Source: Melieria omissa
Lineage: Eukaryota; Arthropoda; Insecta; Diptera; Ulidiidae
DNA length: 64,000 nt
Direction of reading: 5' to 3'
Assembly: GCA_963971225.1 (NCBI GenBank)
Contig: OZ020268.1
Location: 55,675,900 to 55,739,899, forward strand
Shown: in pieces, positions 49,046-60,918 of the stretch
Layout: each line of letters opens with the position of its first letter
Numbering within the stretch: position 1 is the first letter of the stretch
Program-made: the position numbers and the translations under genes
The notes under the pieces: generated by a model
Database searches by the model: none
What the model was told of the DNA's origin: nothing
What the model saw: only the letters and a program-made list of their open reading frames with translations

Positions 49046-50800
49046 CTACTGGTAATTGCCAAATGTCAGCGTGTCTGTAGGTGGGTATAGATGCACCAGA
49101 ATGGCGTAGTAGTGAAAGCCGGCCGCCATAACAACGAAGATGTGCCAGATGGCGTGCGCCATCGGTATCACGCCGTCCGCCTTGAAGAAACAAATGCCGA
49201 CTATGTAGAAGAAGCCGCCCAGTTTCAGTTCGGTGATCCCGTGAAATTCGTGGCCAGTAAGCAGCACAACCAGCGCCGGACCCAGGCCCATCACCAGGTA
49301 GAAGCACGTCTCCAGGCATTTAAAGCGTTCATGAAAGATCTGCAAAAAGCTCAGCAAAAAAGCCAAACAATCAACAATAACTCGGCGCAGCGCAAAGTAC
49401 ACACTCACCTGTTGATAGACGATACCGATGGCTGCGAGTAGCCAAATCAGCCACTCCATGCAAAACAGCACTGCCGAGTGTTTGGTGTTCTCCAACTGCA
49501 GCCAGGGAAAATACGAACTGGCAATAAATACATAAATCATGGCGCGATCACAGCGATGCAGAAAATTCTTGATGCCGCTACTGTAAACCAATAGTGATGA
49601 CTAGTGTCAATTTATAAGGTCAAACGATGTAATAATTCATGCAGACTTAAGACGTTTAAAATTGCGCTTTTGCGGTCATATTTTTTCACTGCATGGACTT
49701 TGATGGTAAATTTTTTACAATTGGGTAAACTTTTAAATATTTCTCGCAAATATTTCGAAACAAGTATTTACTTAAATAACTAAATATAAGTAAATACAAT
49801 TAAATAAATAATTTGGTTGAATTTTGATTTTAATTTAGCATATAACTTCAGAATATGAAAACCATTTTGCATTTTTAATTAATTTCCATTTAAATTTAAG
49901 TTTTAGTTATGTAATTAATGAAAATGTACTGCCAAAAATTTGTAAAGCGTACTCTTACTTATTTTCGAAGGTAAATGCTCCCAATAATTCTTCTCCTTTT
50001 CTCTCTTTAACAATTTTTTAAAGTCTCAAATGAACTGTATCAAGGTTAGATTAGGTTTAAGTGGATATCTGGCACTCAACTAAATTTAAAAAATCTACAA
50101 AAAGCTATAATACCATCGTTTAAAATCAATCAAACATTTATATAAAACTTTAGAGCTTTTTCTGTCATGCAAAATGCCAGGTTAACTCGGCCCTAATGTT
50201 CCTATAGGACTGTTGTGTTAATATATTCACATATGCTATATATAGAACGCTGTAGAACCATCATTTTTACTTCAACGCCCGCTTTCTTTCTTCTTCTTCT
50301 TGATCCCCGATAGCTGCCGTACAAATGAATGTAAGAACCAAACTTATTCTCTGTTTTCACTTCCTGCCTACTCACTTGTAGTTTGTGGAATAGCAGGAGC
50401 AATGGAAGAATGTGGACACGGTGAACAGCAACGACAGCGATCCCCCATACACCCACGACACCAAATATTGGCTGGCATTAGTAGAGCGCTCGAGCAGTTT
50501 TTGCGCCGCCACTATGGCCGGTATGATCCATATGCCGTGCGTCACCACATTTGCCAAATGTTCAATCTGTAAATATCGAATGTTCGTTAGACAGCAAAAC
50601 AACGAAACTAAAGTCGATTTGCAGCTCACCTCTGTCGGTTTGTAGGCACAGCCCGGTCTCGCTTTGGGATTGCGCCATTTCACATTTTGCAGCCGTAGTT
50701 TAAGCCTTAAATTCGATTTGATCCATGATCTCCAAAAGTTGCTGAGTAAATTATCCAAAAATGAGTATTTGTTTTGTACTTCTTGAACAATGTTTTTCAT
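49046..50800 (-). CDS. PAQR-family membrane protein, MMD-like
   Basis: Four coding exons in transcript order: 50800-50630, 50566-50376, 49580-49409, 49339-49046; phases agree, 275 residues. An N-terminal cytosolic stretch ends KPARPGCAYKPTE-like (RNPKARPGCAYKPTE). Conserved family motifs follow: IEHLANVVTHGIWIIPA (helix one region), STFFHCS, HRCDRAMIYVFIASSYFPW, and near the end FFKADGVIPMAHAIWHIFV. Ser/His/Asp residues of the zinc-binding PAQR site (S..F.H; H..HAIWH type) are present. Seven hydrophobic segments are expected. The order and HCLDR/DG.IP.AHAIWH pattern fit the monocyte-to-macrophage differentiation factor branch. Family role: hydrolase-like membrane receptors; the exact substrate is unknown. 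The start at 50800 is the first Met of a plausible exon, but the frame stays open to 50866 and a splice acceptor lies near 50830, so an upstream coding exon is possible. Confidence 0.88.
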
Positions 50801-50866
50801 TGTTACTTTGGCCAGACAATAAACACCTGTAAGTGTTAGCATTGAAAACAAAACAAAACACACCAA

Positions 50867-52199
50867 AAATTCATTTGCAATAATAAATGATAATAACTAG
50901 GTATCGGATTTATATGCAAAAACTATTCAAAAAATGCCAAATTTGCTAAATATGCAAACATATGCAAATATGCAGTGCATATGTTAGCTCATTCTTAATA
51001 TTTTTCAATAAAAATAGTTGCTGTCTTGGTCCCGTTCAAATCGGAAGCTTCAAAAAACTATGCACTTGCATATAATTCCGATCCCATTCCGATAATAACA
51101 AATTAATTTTAGTGCTGCAGAATCGCTATCACTAAGACATGGATTATCAGCTACGAGTATTGCTCCGCTTACAAATCTTTTTTGTGTATTCCCGACGACA
51201 ATGAATTATTTCAATGCTTTTATCTCTATGGCCCGTTTTAAGCACTTTGGCGCATTCCGAGTGCACATAATCAAACATCAAGTCCCATTCTCTTGAACTT
51301 TGAGTTGCCATAAGCGAATAATGTAAATGTGCTGCGAGCAGACTACAAGCGACAACCAAGTGCACTGCGAGTGATTGCCAGATTTAAAATAACTGCACAA
51401 TAGCCGGCACTTCAGCCGATATTGTTGCACAACACAGATCGACAAATCTGCACGCTACAGTTGGCTGCAACGAAAGTAGGCAAACCGTGCCAATAGCAGT
51501 GGCAGCATAGCTCTTGGTCTGGTGTAGTGCTGCGAATAAAAAGTGGCTTATGGAAGATACAGAAATGTTTAGTTTTCGGAAAAGTTACGTAGGTCAAATT
51601 TAACCAGAGGGACGTTATGTGTCTAATGAGTGCGTTTATGTGGCTGCCTTCGAAACGGAAATGCGTTGCGATAACGTGCGGCGTCTGACGCTACTGATAC
51701 AAAACGGCCGAGAATTTTCCAACACACAGCGACCGGACATTGACAGATAAGGCGTGTAGCATCAGTAGCAAATAATTTGCATTTTTCAACTATACAATTT
51801 TTAGTGTCTTACAGAATTTTGATACTCTGATTATGGTTTATATGAAATCTTTGTAGTATTAATTTTTTTTTTTACAAATCTATCAATGTGCAATTGAGCT
51901 TACGTTATCGTTAAACACATAATTTGTTACTTATATCAAAGCACCTTTGGTATTCAAGAACTGCACAATCTTCGTGTCCAGCCTTTCAGTTTATTCAAAC
52001 TTCTTCAACAAATTCAATGTTTTTGCTTTTTGAAAACACCCTGCAATAAAATACTTCTTCCTAAAGCACAGTTTCACTTTAACCACACTTTGCGCTGGCC
52101 ACTTGAATGGACGAATAATGTAATACACCACGTTTGTCGTAGTTCTTTCGATTAATTTCACTGGTTCCGCACCACTAAAACCACCGAGCAGAGCTGTAG
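50867..52199. other. Gene-free spacer upstream of the PAQR gene
   Basis: Short ATGCAAA/TATGCAAAT repeats occur near 50910-50990. No recognised coding sequence on either strand; open frames at 51147-51365 and 51412-51597 show no family motif. Confidence 0.35.
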
Positions 52200-52612
52200 C
52201 CCCGTTATTATTCAATAGATTAGCAAACGTTTCAATTATTTAAATTAATAGCCATAACTGTTACGCCTTCTACTACCCGAATTCAAACTAACGCCGCCGC
52301 CACCTCGGAAAGCAACGCACAAAACAGCACCGCACTACTTACTGCAAACGACATTTCGAAACACTTCAATTGCACGCTAATCGAATTGTACAACAAGAAC
52401 GATTTGTTCGTTAATGCGTTGCAGTCGACAGACATTCGCGCAATAAGCGTCATGCAATGCGATTTACAGCATTTCAAATTGATAAAGCGACACAAGCGTA
52501 CAGCAAACAAACCGACCGCCGCCCAACTGCAGCTGGAAATGAGCAAACAAACGGCCATCAAGGTACGCAGCGGACAAAGTAACAGACAAGTACAGGCCAA
52601 GTGCTTTGTAAA
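52200..52612 (+). other. Unassigned candidate exon
   Basis: The frame through 52263-52563 is continuously open and has protein-like composition: ATSESNAQNSTALLTANDI, then FNCTLIELYNKNDLFVNALQ, DIRAISVMQCDLQHFKLIKR and AAQLQLEMSKQTAIK. It ends at a plausible donor (AAG|gtacgc, 52563). I do not recognise the family. The antisense frame is also open for 119 codons, so strand is not certain. Confidence 0.25.
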
Positions 52613-53923
52613 TTTAATTAGAACAGGAATACATGAAGGCAAGTAGCGACAACTAAAATTACATCATTGTGGCCAGCCAACTGTCGGCAGCAATACGACA
52701 CCGTACAATCGCTAGCCAGCAAATGAGGTGGAGAACCTGTTGAATGCAGGTAAATGCATACAAAAGTGCTGTGAAGGCGCTTGCAGTTCTTATCAACAGC
52801 GCACAGTAGTAGTTTTTGTGACAATCTTATCTTAATTACCAACTACCTAAAGAATTAAGTTTCAGCCCATTAACGTTAAAAACGTTAAATTGTATAACAT
52901 TTTGTGTATATTAAAATGTACTGATATGCATAGTGAAATTATACTGTGCTGATATGTATGCATGTGAAAATAGATAACTTTTCAGTGTCAACATTAAGGA
53001 AAATCCTGTGCCCCTTGTGCCAGACGCACTGCTAATAGATGCTGCACATCTTCAAAACTTCATAACGGCTTAAAAACACTATTGCCACTTAATTGCATCA
53101 CTTCTTATCACGCACTTTCACTACTCATTCTTAGATGGCGTTTACGTGAAAACCCTCACATTCCACACGTATTACGGTCCAAAAATGGCGGGCATCCCGG
53201 AAAGTCGAGGAAAACTGCCAACAATAATGCAATGGCACTCGCGAATTTCACGGCCCGGTCACAAGTCTGCACTTACCTAAATAGCGGTCCCCTTCTCCTA
53301 AATGTGCTGAGATCGCGTGATAAGTGTTTTCCTTGATTTGCTCATTTGGAAGCACGAATTTGCCATATTCGAGGGAGCATCCTGTCAACTGCTGTCTGCC
53401 TTTTTTAATAATAAACACATCAGACGCGTGCGGCGTTGCCAGCCGAACAAAATACTATAATATTGTGGATAATGCATTAGAAATCATATGTCTACACATT
53501 TTACACACAGGGGCGAAATGTTATCGAATAGAACACCTTTTTGGAAGTCATGAAGTTGGTTAGTTTTAACATTTCAACTTATTAATGCTTCTTATTAGAA
53601 AATTGTGCAGCACGCACCATTTTATTGTTAAAGTCCGTGTTTGAAACCAAATATTCAGAGTAAATCAATTCCTTTTGAACATAACGATTTAGCTAGTAAG
53701 CAAATTTTCGTGTTTTATAAACCAACCGTTCTAAAAAATCACTAAAAAAAATTTGATGCAGCTATAGAAATGGGAACGTAAACCGACGTTAAGGACGTTT
53801 AAAAACAAAACATTTATTTATTGTCTTCGCTGTTGAATTCTTCATACATATAAAACTAAAAATAAGAACGAGACACAATATTTATTTGATATAAATAAAA
53901 AAATATTAAGCATACTTTTTGGC

Positions 53924-54094
53924 ATGCGTGTTGTAAGCAATGTAGTAATTTTGCGCATGCGATTTGCATTAAGCCTGGCAGCACTGCGTCATAAGCAGCT
54001 CTTTGTCGAATACAATGTTACTGAGAATGTTACAGTGCCCCGTACACTGTTCGCGCAATATGGACTTGACGAAGTTGATAATGAAGCAAAACTG
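53924..54094 (+). other. Unassigned candidate exon
   Basis: Reads RFALSLAALRHKQLFVEYNV, then TENVTVPRTLFAQYGLDEV and DNEAKL, with a good splice donor (CTG|gtacgtgg) at 54095. The composition is clearly protein-like in AT-rich surroundings. I do not recognise it. It could belong to the same gene as the segment at 52263-52563 and a possible piece at 53135-53275 (VYVKTLTFHTYYGPKMAGIP), but no joined model could be verified. Confidence 0.3.
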
Positions 54095-54106
54095 GTACGT
54101 GGTTAA

Positions 54107-57040
54107 AATAAATAATAACTATAATAATTATTTCATTGGCCTTGTGGGATAGCCACCGGAAGGGGAAGACATGGTCAATGCAAAGATCAAGGACAAACAA
54201 TCTGTAACCTCAATGATGCGTTGGCTTAGCTCATAGTTCAAAAGTACTGATGGCGTCAAGAATGAAAAAAGAATAGAAGAGTTTGAATCGAACATATAAG
54301 ATTATCATTTAAGATTATTTAATCTCCTAATTATTAATTGTATTTTCTGAATATAAATAAATTGGCGATCCTCTGCAATATTATTGATAACCTCGTAATT
54401 GCATTGTCTTGAAGGTGTTCGCATTAATTGCTGCAATTCATAATAATAGCGTTTATAAAAAAATAATGCCTGCGCCAAAACGCATTAATTCGCGCATTAC
54501 ATAATAAAGCTGTTTGATTAATGAGTGTTCATTATATGCGCCAATCAAAGCGCACCGTTCAGCATTTGGTTGTTTAATTTATTGAACTTTGTTGTTAACT
54601 GCTTAATTGTGAAACTTGATTAATGTGTTAAAATCACTTTCAATTTTTATTTTATTCACAAGGAGGCCAACCGAAAGAAGCTCAACTTCGGCACTTATTT
54701 TTTCAGTAAAATAAAAATAAATATTTCCGCAACTGAAGCTTATATTTGAAAAAAAAGTAAAAAATATTAATTTAACATGCTATTGGTTCGATGTTAAATT
54801 TTAGAGAATAATAATAATAAATAATCTGTTGAATAAAGTGAAATACGACAAACAGCTGCTTGCTTACGGGTATCTGTATATAACAGGATCTGTCATCTGC
54901 AATGCTAAAACTTTCGACATATTCATAGATCATATGGAAAAATACTTGGATGAAATTTTTTAGAAATATTTTATACAAAACTATTTTACTTCTTGTGCAA
55001 ATAGTTATAAAAGCTGTTTTAATAAAAAACTTGTTGACCCAAATAAAATCATTTAAGTTTCCTTTGTAGTTATGTGTACAAACTTCTTTCAAAAAACGTT
55101 TTAATTTTCATTTGTGTTAAATTTTCAGCTCGTAGATTAATGTGCTTTAACAGAAGTTTAATTAATTCTTTTTTAATTTTTTAATTGACTTTTTGTAAAC
55201 CTGAGCTTCTTTCCCTGACAGTCTCTTGAAGCCACCCATACTGCATTGTGTGTTTCATATTAACAGTTATCCAACCAATCATTCGCCGTTAACCTATCAA
55301 CAGTTGTTAGCAAGCGGAGAACCGGTTTGGTTTTTCTTCTGCACTTAACGCAGTGAACGTGTAGGGCTGTTAAGTCGAGCTCGAAATGAATTCGAAACGC
55401 AAAGCCGTAATTGTTGTTGTCGTGTTAAACTTGGTCGTATTTACGATCTGATATTTTGTCAGACTGCATGCCGCCAGACATACACATACACACGCACGCG
55501 TGCTCACATTCATTAATTTAATCGATTATTGTCACGTCAAACAACTCGAACTTGGATCGAGCTTTCCTCTATAATACTTACATTATAGTTAGTTACATAC
55601 ATATATGCTAATTTGTATCTAAGTAGAAAGGAAGCAACCTGTAAAGATTTATGAAAATTTCCAACATTATTTTTATTAGATGTTAGGTTAAGTTTGATTG
55701 CCAACGGTTCCACTCATATACAAATGTGAATTCCTTCATATTTGTAAAGATTTGTCCCACTGCCTTTTGTTTAAAACACTCCTAGCTTTTCCTGCAATTT
55801 TTTCAATCCAAGCCAACACTGTTCTTCCGTTTTTTAAGCCTCGAAATTCCAAGGGCTTAACTCTTTGTAAACCAAACTTTTTCTGCAAATAACGAAACAA
55901 CCTGCAGTTTCTTCTTTGCTGGATGACAGCTTAAGAATGCAAATATCTATAATGCTGTGTCAGATTTTGCATAATATACATGTATTGCTCAAAAATGTTG
56001 GAGTAATTGCGAAATTCCATTCTTTACAGCCAGCCAACTGGTTTTTAACGTTTGTAAGCAAAAAGTGTAAGAAAAAAAGCCAAGGACATGGCTAATGCTG
56101 ACCATGTGTAATTATGCGACTGTAAAGAGTATAAAAATGCTGCACCTAATGGCGTTAGACGCTGGAATGACGTTCCGAACCTTCGAAGTGGTCAAGGCGC
56201 CTAAGCGGCGTCTAATGCCTACATTTCTATATTTATGCCGATTATCCAATGCTACATTAATTTCTCTGCATTATTCATTGTTGTCGTTAGTTTTGTGCAA
56301 ATTTCCAGCACCCAAGCAGCTAAACAGATTTTCTATAATGATAAGAATTTGAATTCCGTCGAATAAAAATCTTCGATTTAATTAAGCTTTCGTTCGTTGT
56401 GCAGCTTAAGCCAAACGTTAAGCAATTAAACGCTCGTTAGCTAATTGACTGCTAATTATTGCCAACGATTATACAGGCGGCTGGCTCAGACATTCGGACG
56501 CTCTGTCTGCAGTGATTAAAACAATAAAATTAATTTTAACATTTTTATTTGTAATTTTTATTTTTCATTTTTGTTGCGTTTGGTTTTTTTTATGGATGAT
56601 TAACAAAATATGGATTGTATTGTTTCATCTAATCACATCTAACAAATACAAGTACATACATTGTTCTCTTTAATGCATAACATAAATTTAAAAAAATGCT
56701 TTGTTGTTGCTGTTGTTCATTTGACATGGTCATTAAAAACATAAATCTTGTAGGTAGTTTTTTTTATTTCTAATATCACTTGGATTGTAATTTTCGTGCA
56801 TGAAAGCAAAACAAATTGAAAAACATTTTTGTGGGGTATTTTTGTTTATTTCTCAGTGTGTGTTCTTTTGTTGTTGTTGTTTTATATGCGCGCGTATGTT
56901 GAGTGTGTGTGTGTGTTTGTGTGTATGCGTTTGTTTGGCGTTTGAACCGTGAACCGTTACGAATGAGGAATTGTTTTGGACGAATTAAATTTGCTAAATT
57001 TCACTTTAAATGCCTTAAATAAAAAATACTTAAAATACGC
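54107..57040. other. 2.9 kb gene-free stretch
   Basis: AT-rich spacer with GT/TG tracts near 56868-56930 and TTAATTAATTAAT-like clusters around 54380-54640 (ATTAATTGC/CATTAATTCGC repeats). A possible poly-A signal for the cuticle gene (AATAAA on the - strand) is at 56845-56850. No coding family recognised. Confidence 0.35.
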
Positions 57041-60000
57041 TTATTGCACTGGCAGGTATAGGCGCGACGGCTCTGATGGTATGTTGAATTGTGTGCTAAA
57101 AAGAAAAACAATTAAATTCATGATTAGAAAAAAACACAATATGCTGAGTATAAGGTGTTAGGAGGCATAAAAGTCAAGTAAAAAATATGATACAGCTATT
57201 TCAGTTGTTATGGTGGTGCCACGCTCCATTGTTCAGCACCTGCTACAGTCCTCCAAAAAAGTATGTAATCTGATAGCAACTTTATGACCAAATGCTATGA
57301 TCCAACGATGCCTAAGGAGATGCTTTTATTACACAGTTTCTGAACAGCTTCTGTGAAATTTATAGCTTCAGAGGTGCATCAATATTGAATATCTGAGTCA
57401 AATTGAAGTTCACCTATGGTTCATTTGGCAATTTAAAAACAACTTTTTAGATATTTTGTAAATCCGCTTTGATTTGATATTTGAAGATATTAAACACTGA
57501 GAAGGTACTAAGTTGAACCGACTTTCATCTCTTATTCAAGAAAATACTGGATCAAACTAATTTCAGACATTATCATATCACAGACAATAGACCACTTTTT
57601 ATTAGTTCAAGTTGCAAGCAGACTGTCAACAATTATAATTATGGGAATCAATGTATGAAGTTGATTGTCAAATCCTTTTTACTTCATCAATTTTTGATAT
57701 TCACAATGCAAAAATGGAAAATATTTCCAAAAACAAAATTTTCCAGTTTCACACTTCCGCTTGAAGTTTGTCAAATCACCTCTTTATATAACTTCTTTTA
57801 CTACATTTTGTCAAGTTGCACTCTACTGGGTAACGTAATTTGTTTGTGTTAGCACTTAAATTATTATTTAATATTTTCTAGTATTTCTTCATATTTTAAA
57901 TATTGTTGATAAACTTACATTGGTCGCTCATAGTTGTAACCGTCGCCGCTGTAATCGTCGCCGATTTGTGCGCTGCCTCGCAACGCCTCTTGATTGTTGT
58001 CCAAATTTTGATTCAAAAACTGGAATCTGTTTTTGATGCCACCCAACAAATTTCTGTCCACTGAAAGTTTTGTATCCAGTGGTTGTGGCCTAAAAGGAAT
58101 AAAAGTAAATACGATTTAATTAATACCAAAAATTAGAATAAAATTTGTTTGATATTTCCTACTTGGTTATATAAACAATTTAACTTAAGTATATTTGAAT
58201 TGATTTGTTCTACTTTATTTTTTACTCTTTATATTTGTTTTTTATGCTGAATTGTTTCGAAAGCTATAAATTTGTTGTTAACACACCCAAATAATAAATA
58301 TGGGCCGGCGCTGAGCAACTAACTTGGAGATATTAGCTCAGCCGCCCATTAAAGTTATGTAAGCACACTCACTCGGGAATATCCAAGTCCAATTCGGTAA
58401 TGGGATGATAACCGAATTCATCAGCGGTGTAACGAGTTTTGTAACGTTTGCCATCAGAACCGGTGAAGGAGTATGAACCGCTCACAACGAAAGTTTTTTC
58501 ATCCTTCAACTTGCCAACGCTGGCTACTTCGATTCCGTTTTGAGTTCTCAAACTGTAAATTAATGAATATAAAAAAGGAAAACTGTTTTAGTAAAAACAA
58601 ACAAAAATAAGAGCTGAACAATTTCTGTTCTTTTCTAAAAACTAAAAAAATATTAAAACAATAAATTGAATTATTCTCGAATTTATTGTGTTTCTTTTAA
58701 ATGCTAATAAAAAAAATTTATTTGTAAACTTACTCTAATTTGAATTTCTTGCTGCCACTCAGATTTTGCAGTTTTTCAGTTCTTGCTTTCATCACGTCAC
58801 CACTGAAAATCACAGCTGGTTTTTCATCATCAATGTCTTCTGGCAGGGTGTACACATCGCTGGGATCGTATTTGAACAGGTCCAGGTTACGATCTGTCAG
58901 GTGTTTGACATCGGCAGCAACGTAGGCCACAACGCACAGCAAAATGAACTGCAAATGTTTCAAATAAAATCGATTTTGGTTAGTTTAAAAAAATTTTTAT
59001 GCATTCACATTAATCTAAAACCAAAGCTTAAGTCATAAAAATTGTTATTAGTTCTACTAATTCACGCCAATAAAACATTTGGCAAAAAAAATTATGATAT
59101 AAAAAATAAAAACTCGTGTAGTGCCTAATTTCAAATGCAAAAAACCAGTTACAAGCGACTTTTGTAATATTTAGGCTTTATATTCCGGCTTTTTGCATTT
59201 CAAATTGATTTTTTTCTGCAATTTAATTGATTCCTTCTAGTGTGAAGTGGATTCCTTCTAGTCTAGTGTGTATCTATGTTTCGATAACCAGAATTTGCGG
59301 TTTAGAATATTAAAATGGCGTTTTTTCTTTGATGTTGCAAAAAATCAAATTATAATTTTATACTCTCTTTCTAGCTATAAACCGACCGTGACTAGGTATT
59401 TAAAAATTAAAAAAACATAAAATGATGTTATTAACATCATAACAGTATTTTAACGATTTAAATTATTGATTAATTATTGAACAACTTAATATTAGAATCA
59501 CAATACCCTAAACTGATTAATTTAAAGTGCGGTTGGTTAACAAAAACTTGGTGACTTTCAAATCGGCATTAATAAGTAACTGATCAAAGAATCAACTTTC
59601 CGGTGATGGGGCGCTTTAGTGACTCGAATAATTTGATATAATTTAAAACAAAAACACATTTCAACAAAAATGTATGTCTATCATTAAGATTTCTGCGATA
59701 GGCTTAAATGGCATTCAAAGCATTTGCAGATAATAAAATGTGGGTTCGCGGATTTTAAAACGCAAAAGAAATAAAAATAAGAACAGATGTAACCTTTGCG
59801 AAAAGCAACTGTGCCAGAGAGGACCAAATTGAGTGCAGACATTTGTGTTGATCAAGTCCAATAAATATAAAAATTACTTTTCTCTTAGCGGTCACATTTT
59901 CAGCAAGAAATGAGAGGCCGTTCGAAATTGGCATAAAACTAAAGGTTGCACGCTCAACGAGGATGGCTACTGGTAGCTCCGGTCCTAGGCTTCTCCTACT

Positions 60001-60818
60001 ACTTATATTGTCTAGGTATATTGTCGCCTTAATGTTAAATGGAGAAGTTGAACTGAATTTATTGGCCTAAGTGGGTTCGACAACAAATGACTCCAGCGTC
60101 CACAAAGCTATATGTTACCAGACGGCAACAAATGAGTTAAGCAAAAAAGTTACGACAACTATATATAACATCCTGCAGCGCCCTAATGCTACTAAGGCAC
60201 TTTTGTAATTAATTATTTCCCTCTAACTTCTTAATTTTAAAAAATCAAATTGCACTTTATACCATTTCAAATCATTCGTCTTATACCAAAATAAATTATG
60301 AAAAAAAATTCGATATTCACTGTTTTCACATTTTGTAAATTTCACACTCCCCTGGCACCAGCGCGACACGTGTTTTTTGCATCAATTACACATCAAATAT
60401 TTGAAAATAAAAACATTAATGGTGACATCATAAATTATTAGTAAGTTGCCGCATAAATCAATTGAAACACACAAAATTATGAATGCGCAACACAAAACAA
60501 ACAAAAACTATAAACTTTAACTTTGTCTAATTCACACCAAAACTTGTCCAATCATATGTACGTTATTTGTTGAAATTTCGCTTTTCTAATTGATGTCGTA
60601 ACCGTTAACAAGTTTTCCGCTGTTGCTGAACAAACACTGGACAATCTCTGAATTTGTACACTAATATAATTGAATTTTTATGCCGATATAGATTGGCTTT
60701 ATTGATTTATTGCAGCACTGCAAAGGCTCCGTTTTTGTAAGATTTTCGATATCGACTTTCGTTGGCAAACTTAAGCTTATGAGTAGACAATATGCTTAGA
60801 ACTTACTAGTCTCGTCAT
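57041..60818 (-). CDS. RR-1 cuticular protein (CPR family)
   Basis: Five exons in transcript order: 60818-60807, 58948-58734, 58552-58373, 58089-57919, 57095-57041; phases agree, 210 residues. The 12 bp first exon gives MTRL, joined to FILLCVVAYVAADV to form a signal peptide cleaved near residue 16. The chitin-binding Rebers-Riddiford RR-1 consensus lies mid-protein: SGSYSFTGSDGKRY, then YTADEFGYHP. The tail ends PSEPSRLYLPVQ. Family role: secreted structural protein binding chitin, probably in soft cuticle (RR-1 type). Intron 1 is 1.86 kb, a usual arrangement for CPR genes (signal sequence split after a few codons). Stops exist just past the splice donors of exons 3 and 4, so a retained intron would truncate it; the spliced reading is much more protein-like. 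The first exon is the least certain part. Confidence 0.85.
59910..59995 (+). mobile_element. SINE fragment in cuticle-gene intron 1
   Basis: GAGGCCGTTCGAAATTGGCA and TAAAACTAAAGGTTGC match, with divergence, the SINE core at 37400-37450. The tail resembles TCCTAGGCTTCT. The head is not recognisable. Confidence 0.45.
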
Positions 60819-60910
60819 GTTTGAGTAAGAGATTATTTTGTCCGTTTTTAACACGTATTTATCGGTCGAGTTCTAACTGGTAAATACGTTCGGAAAGACT
60901 TCTTGTTTCC

Positions 60911-60917
60911 TTATATA
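60911..60917 (-). promoter_or_regulatory. TATA box of the cuticle gene
   Basis: TATATAA on the - strand, about 95 bp upstream of the proposed start codon at 60818. This leaves room for a start site about 30 bp downstream and a 5' UTR of about 65 bp. TATA promoters are usual for cuticle protein genes. Confidence 0.5.
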
Positions 60918-60918
60918 T

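Noticed and set aside
57915..57919. Stop TAA after ...YERPM as the end of the cuticle protein
   Set aside because: The stop overlaps a consensus GTAAGT donor, and the next acceptor gives an in-phase cuticle-like tail ...LYLPVQ.
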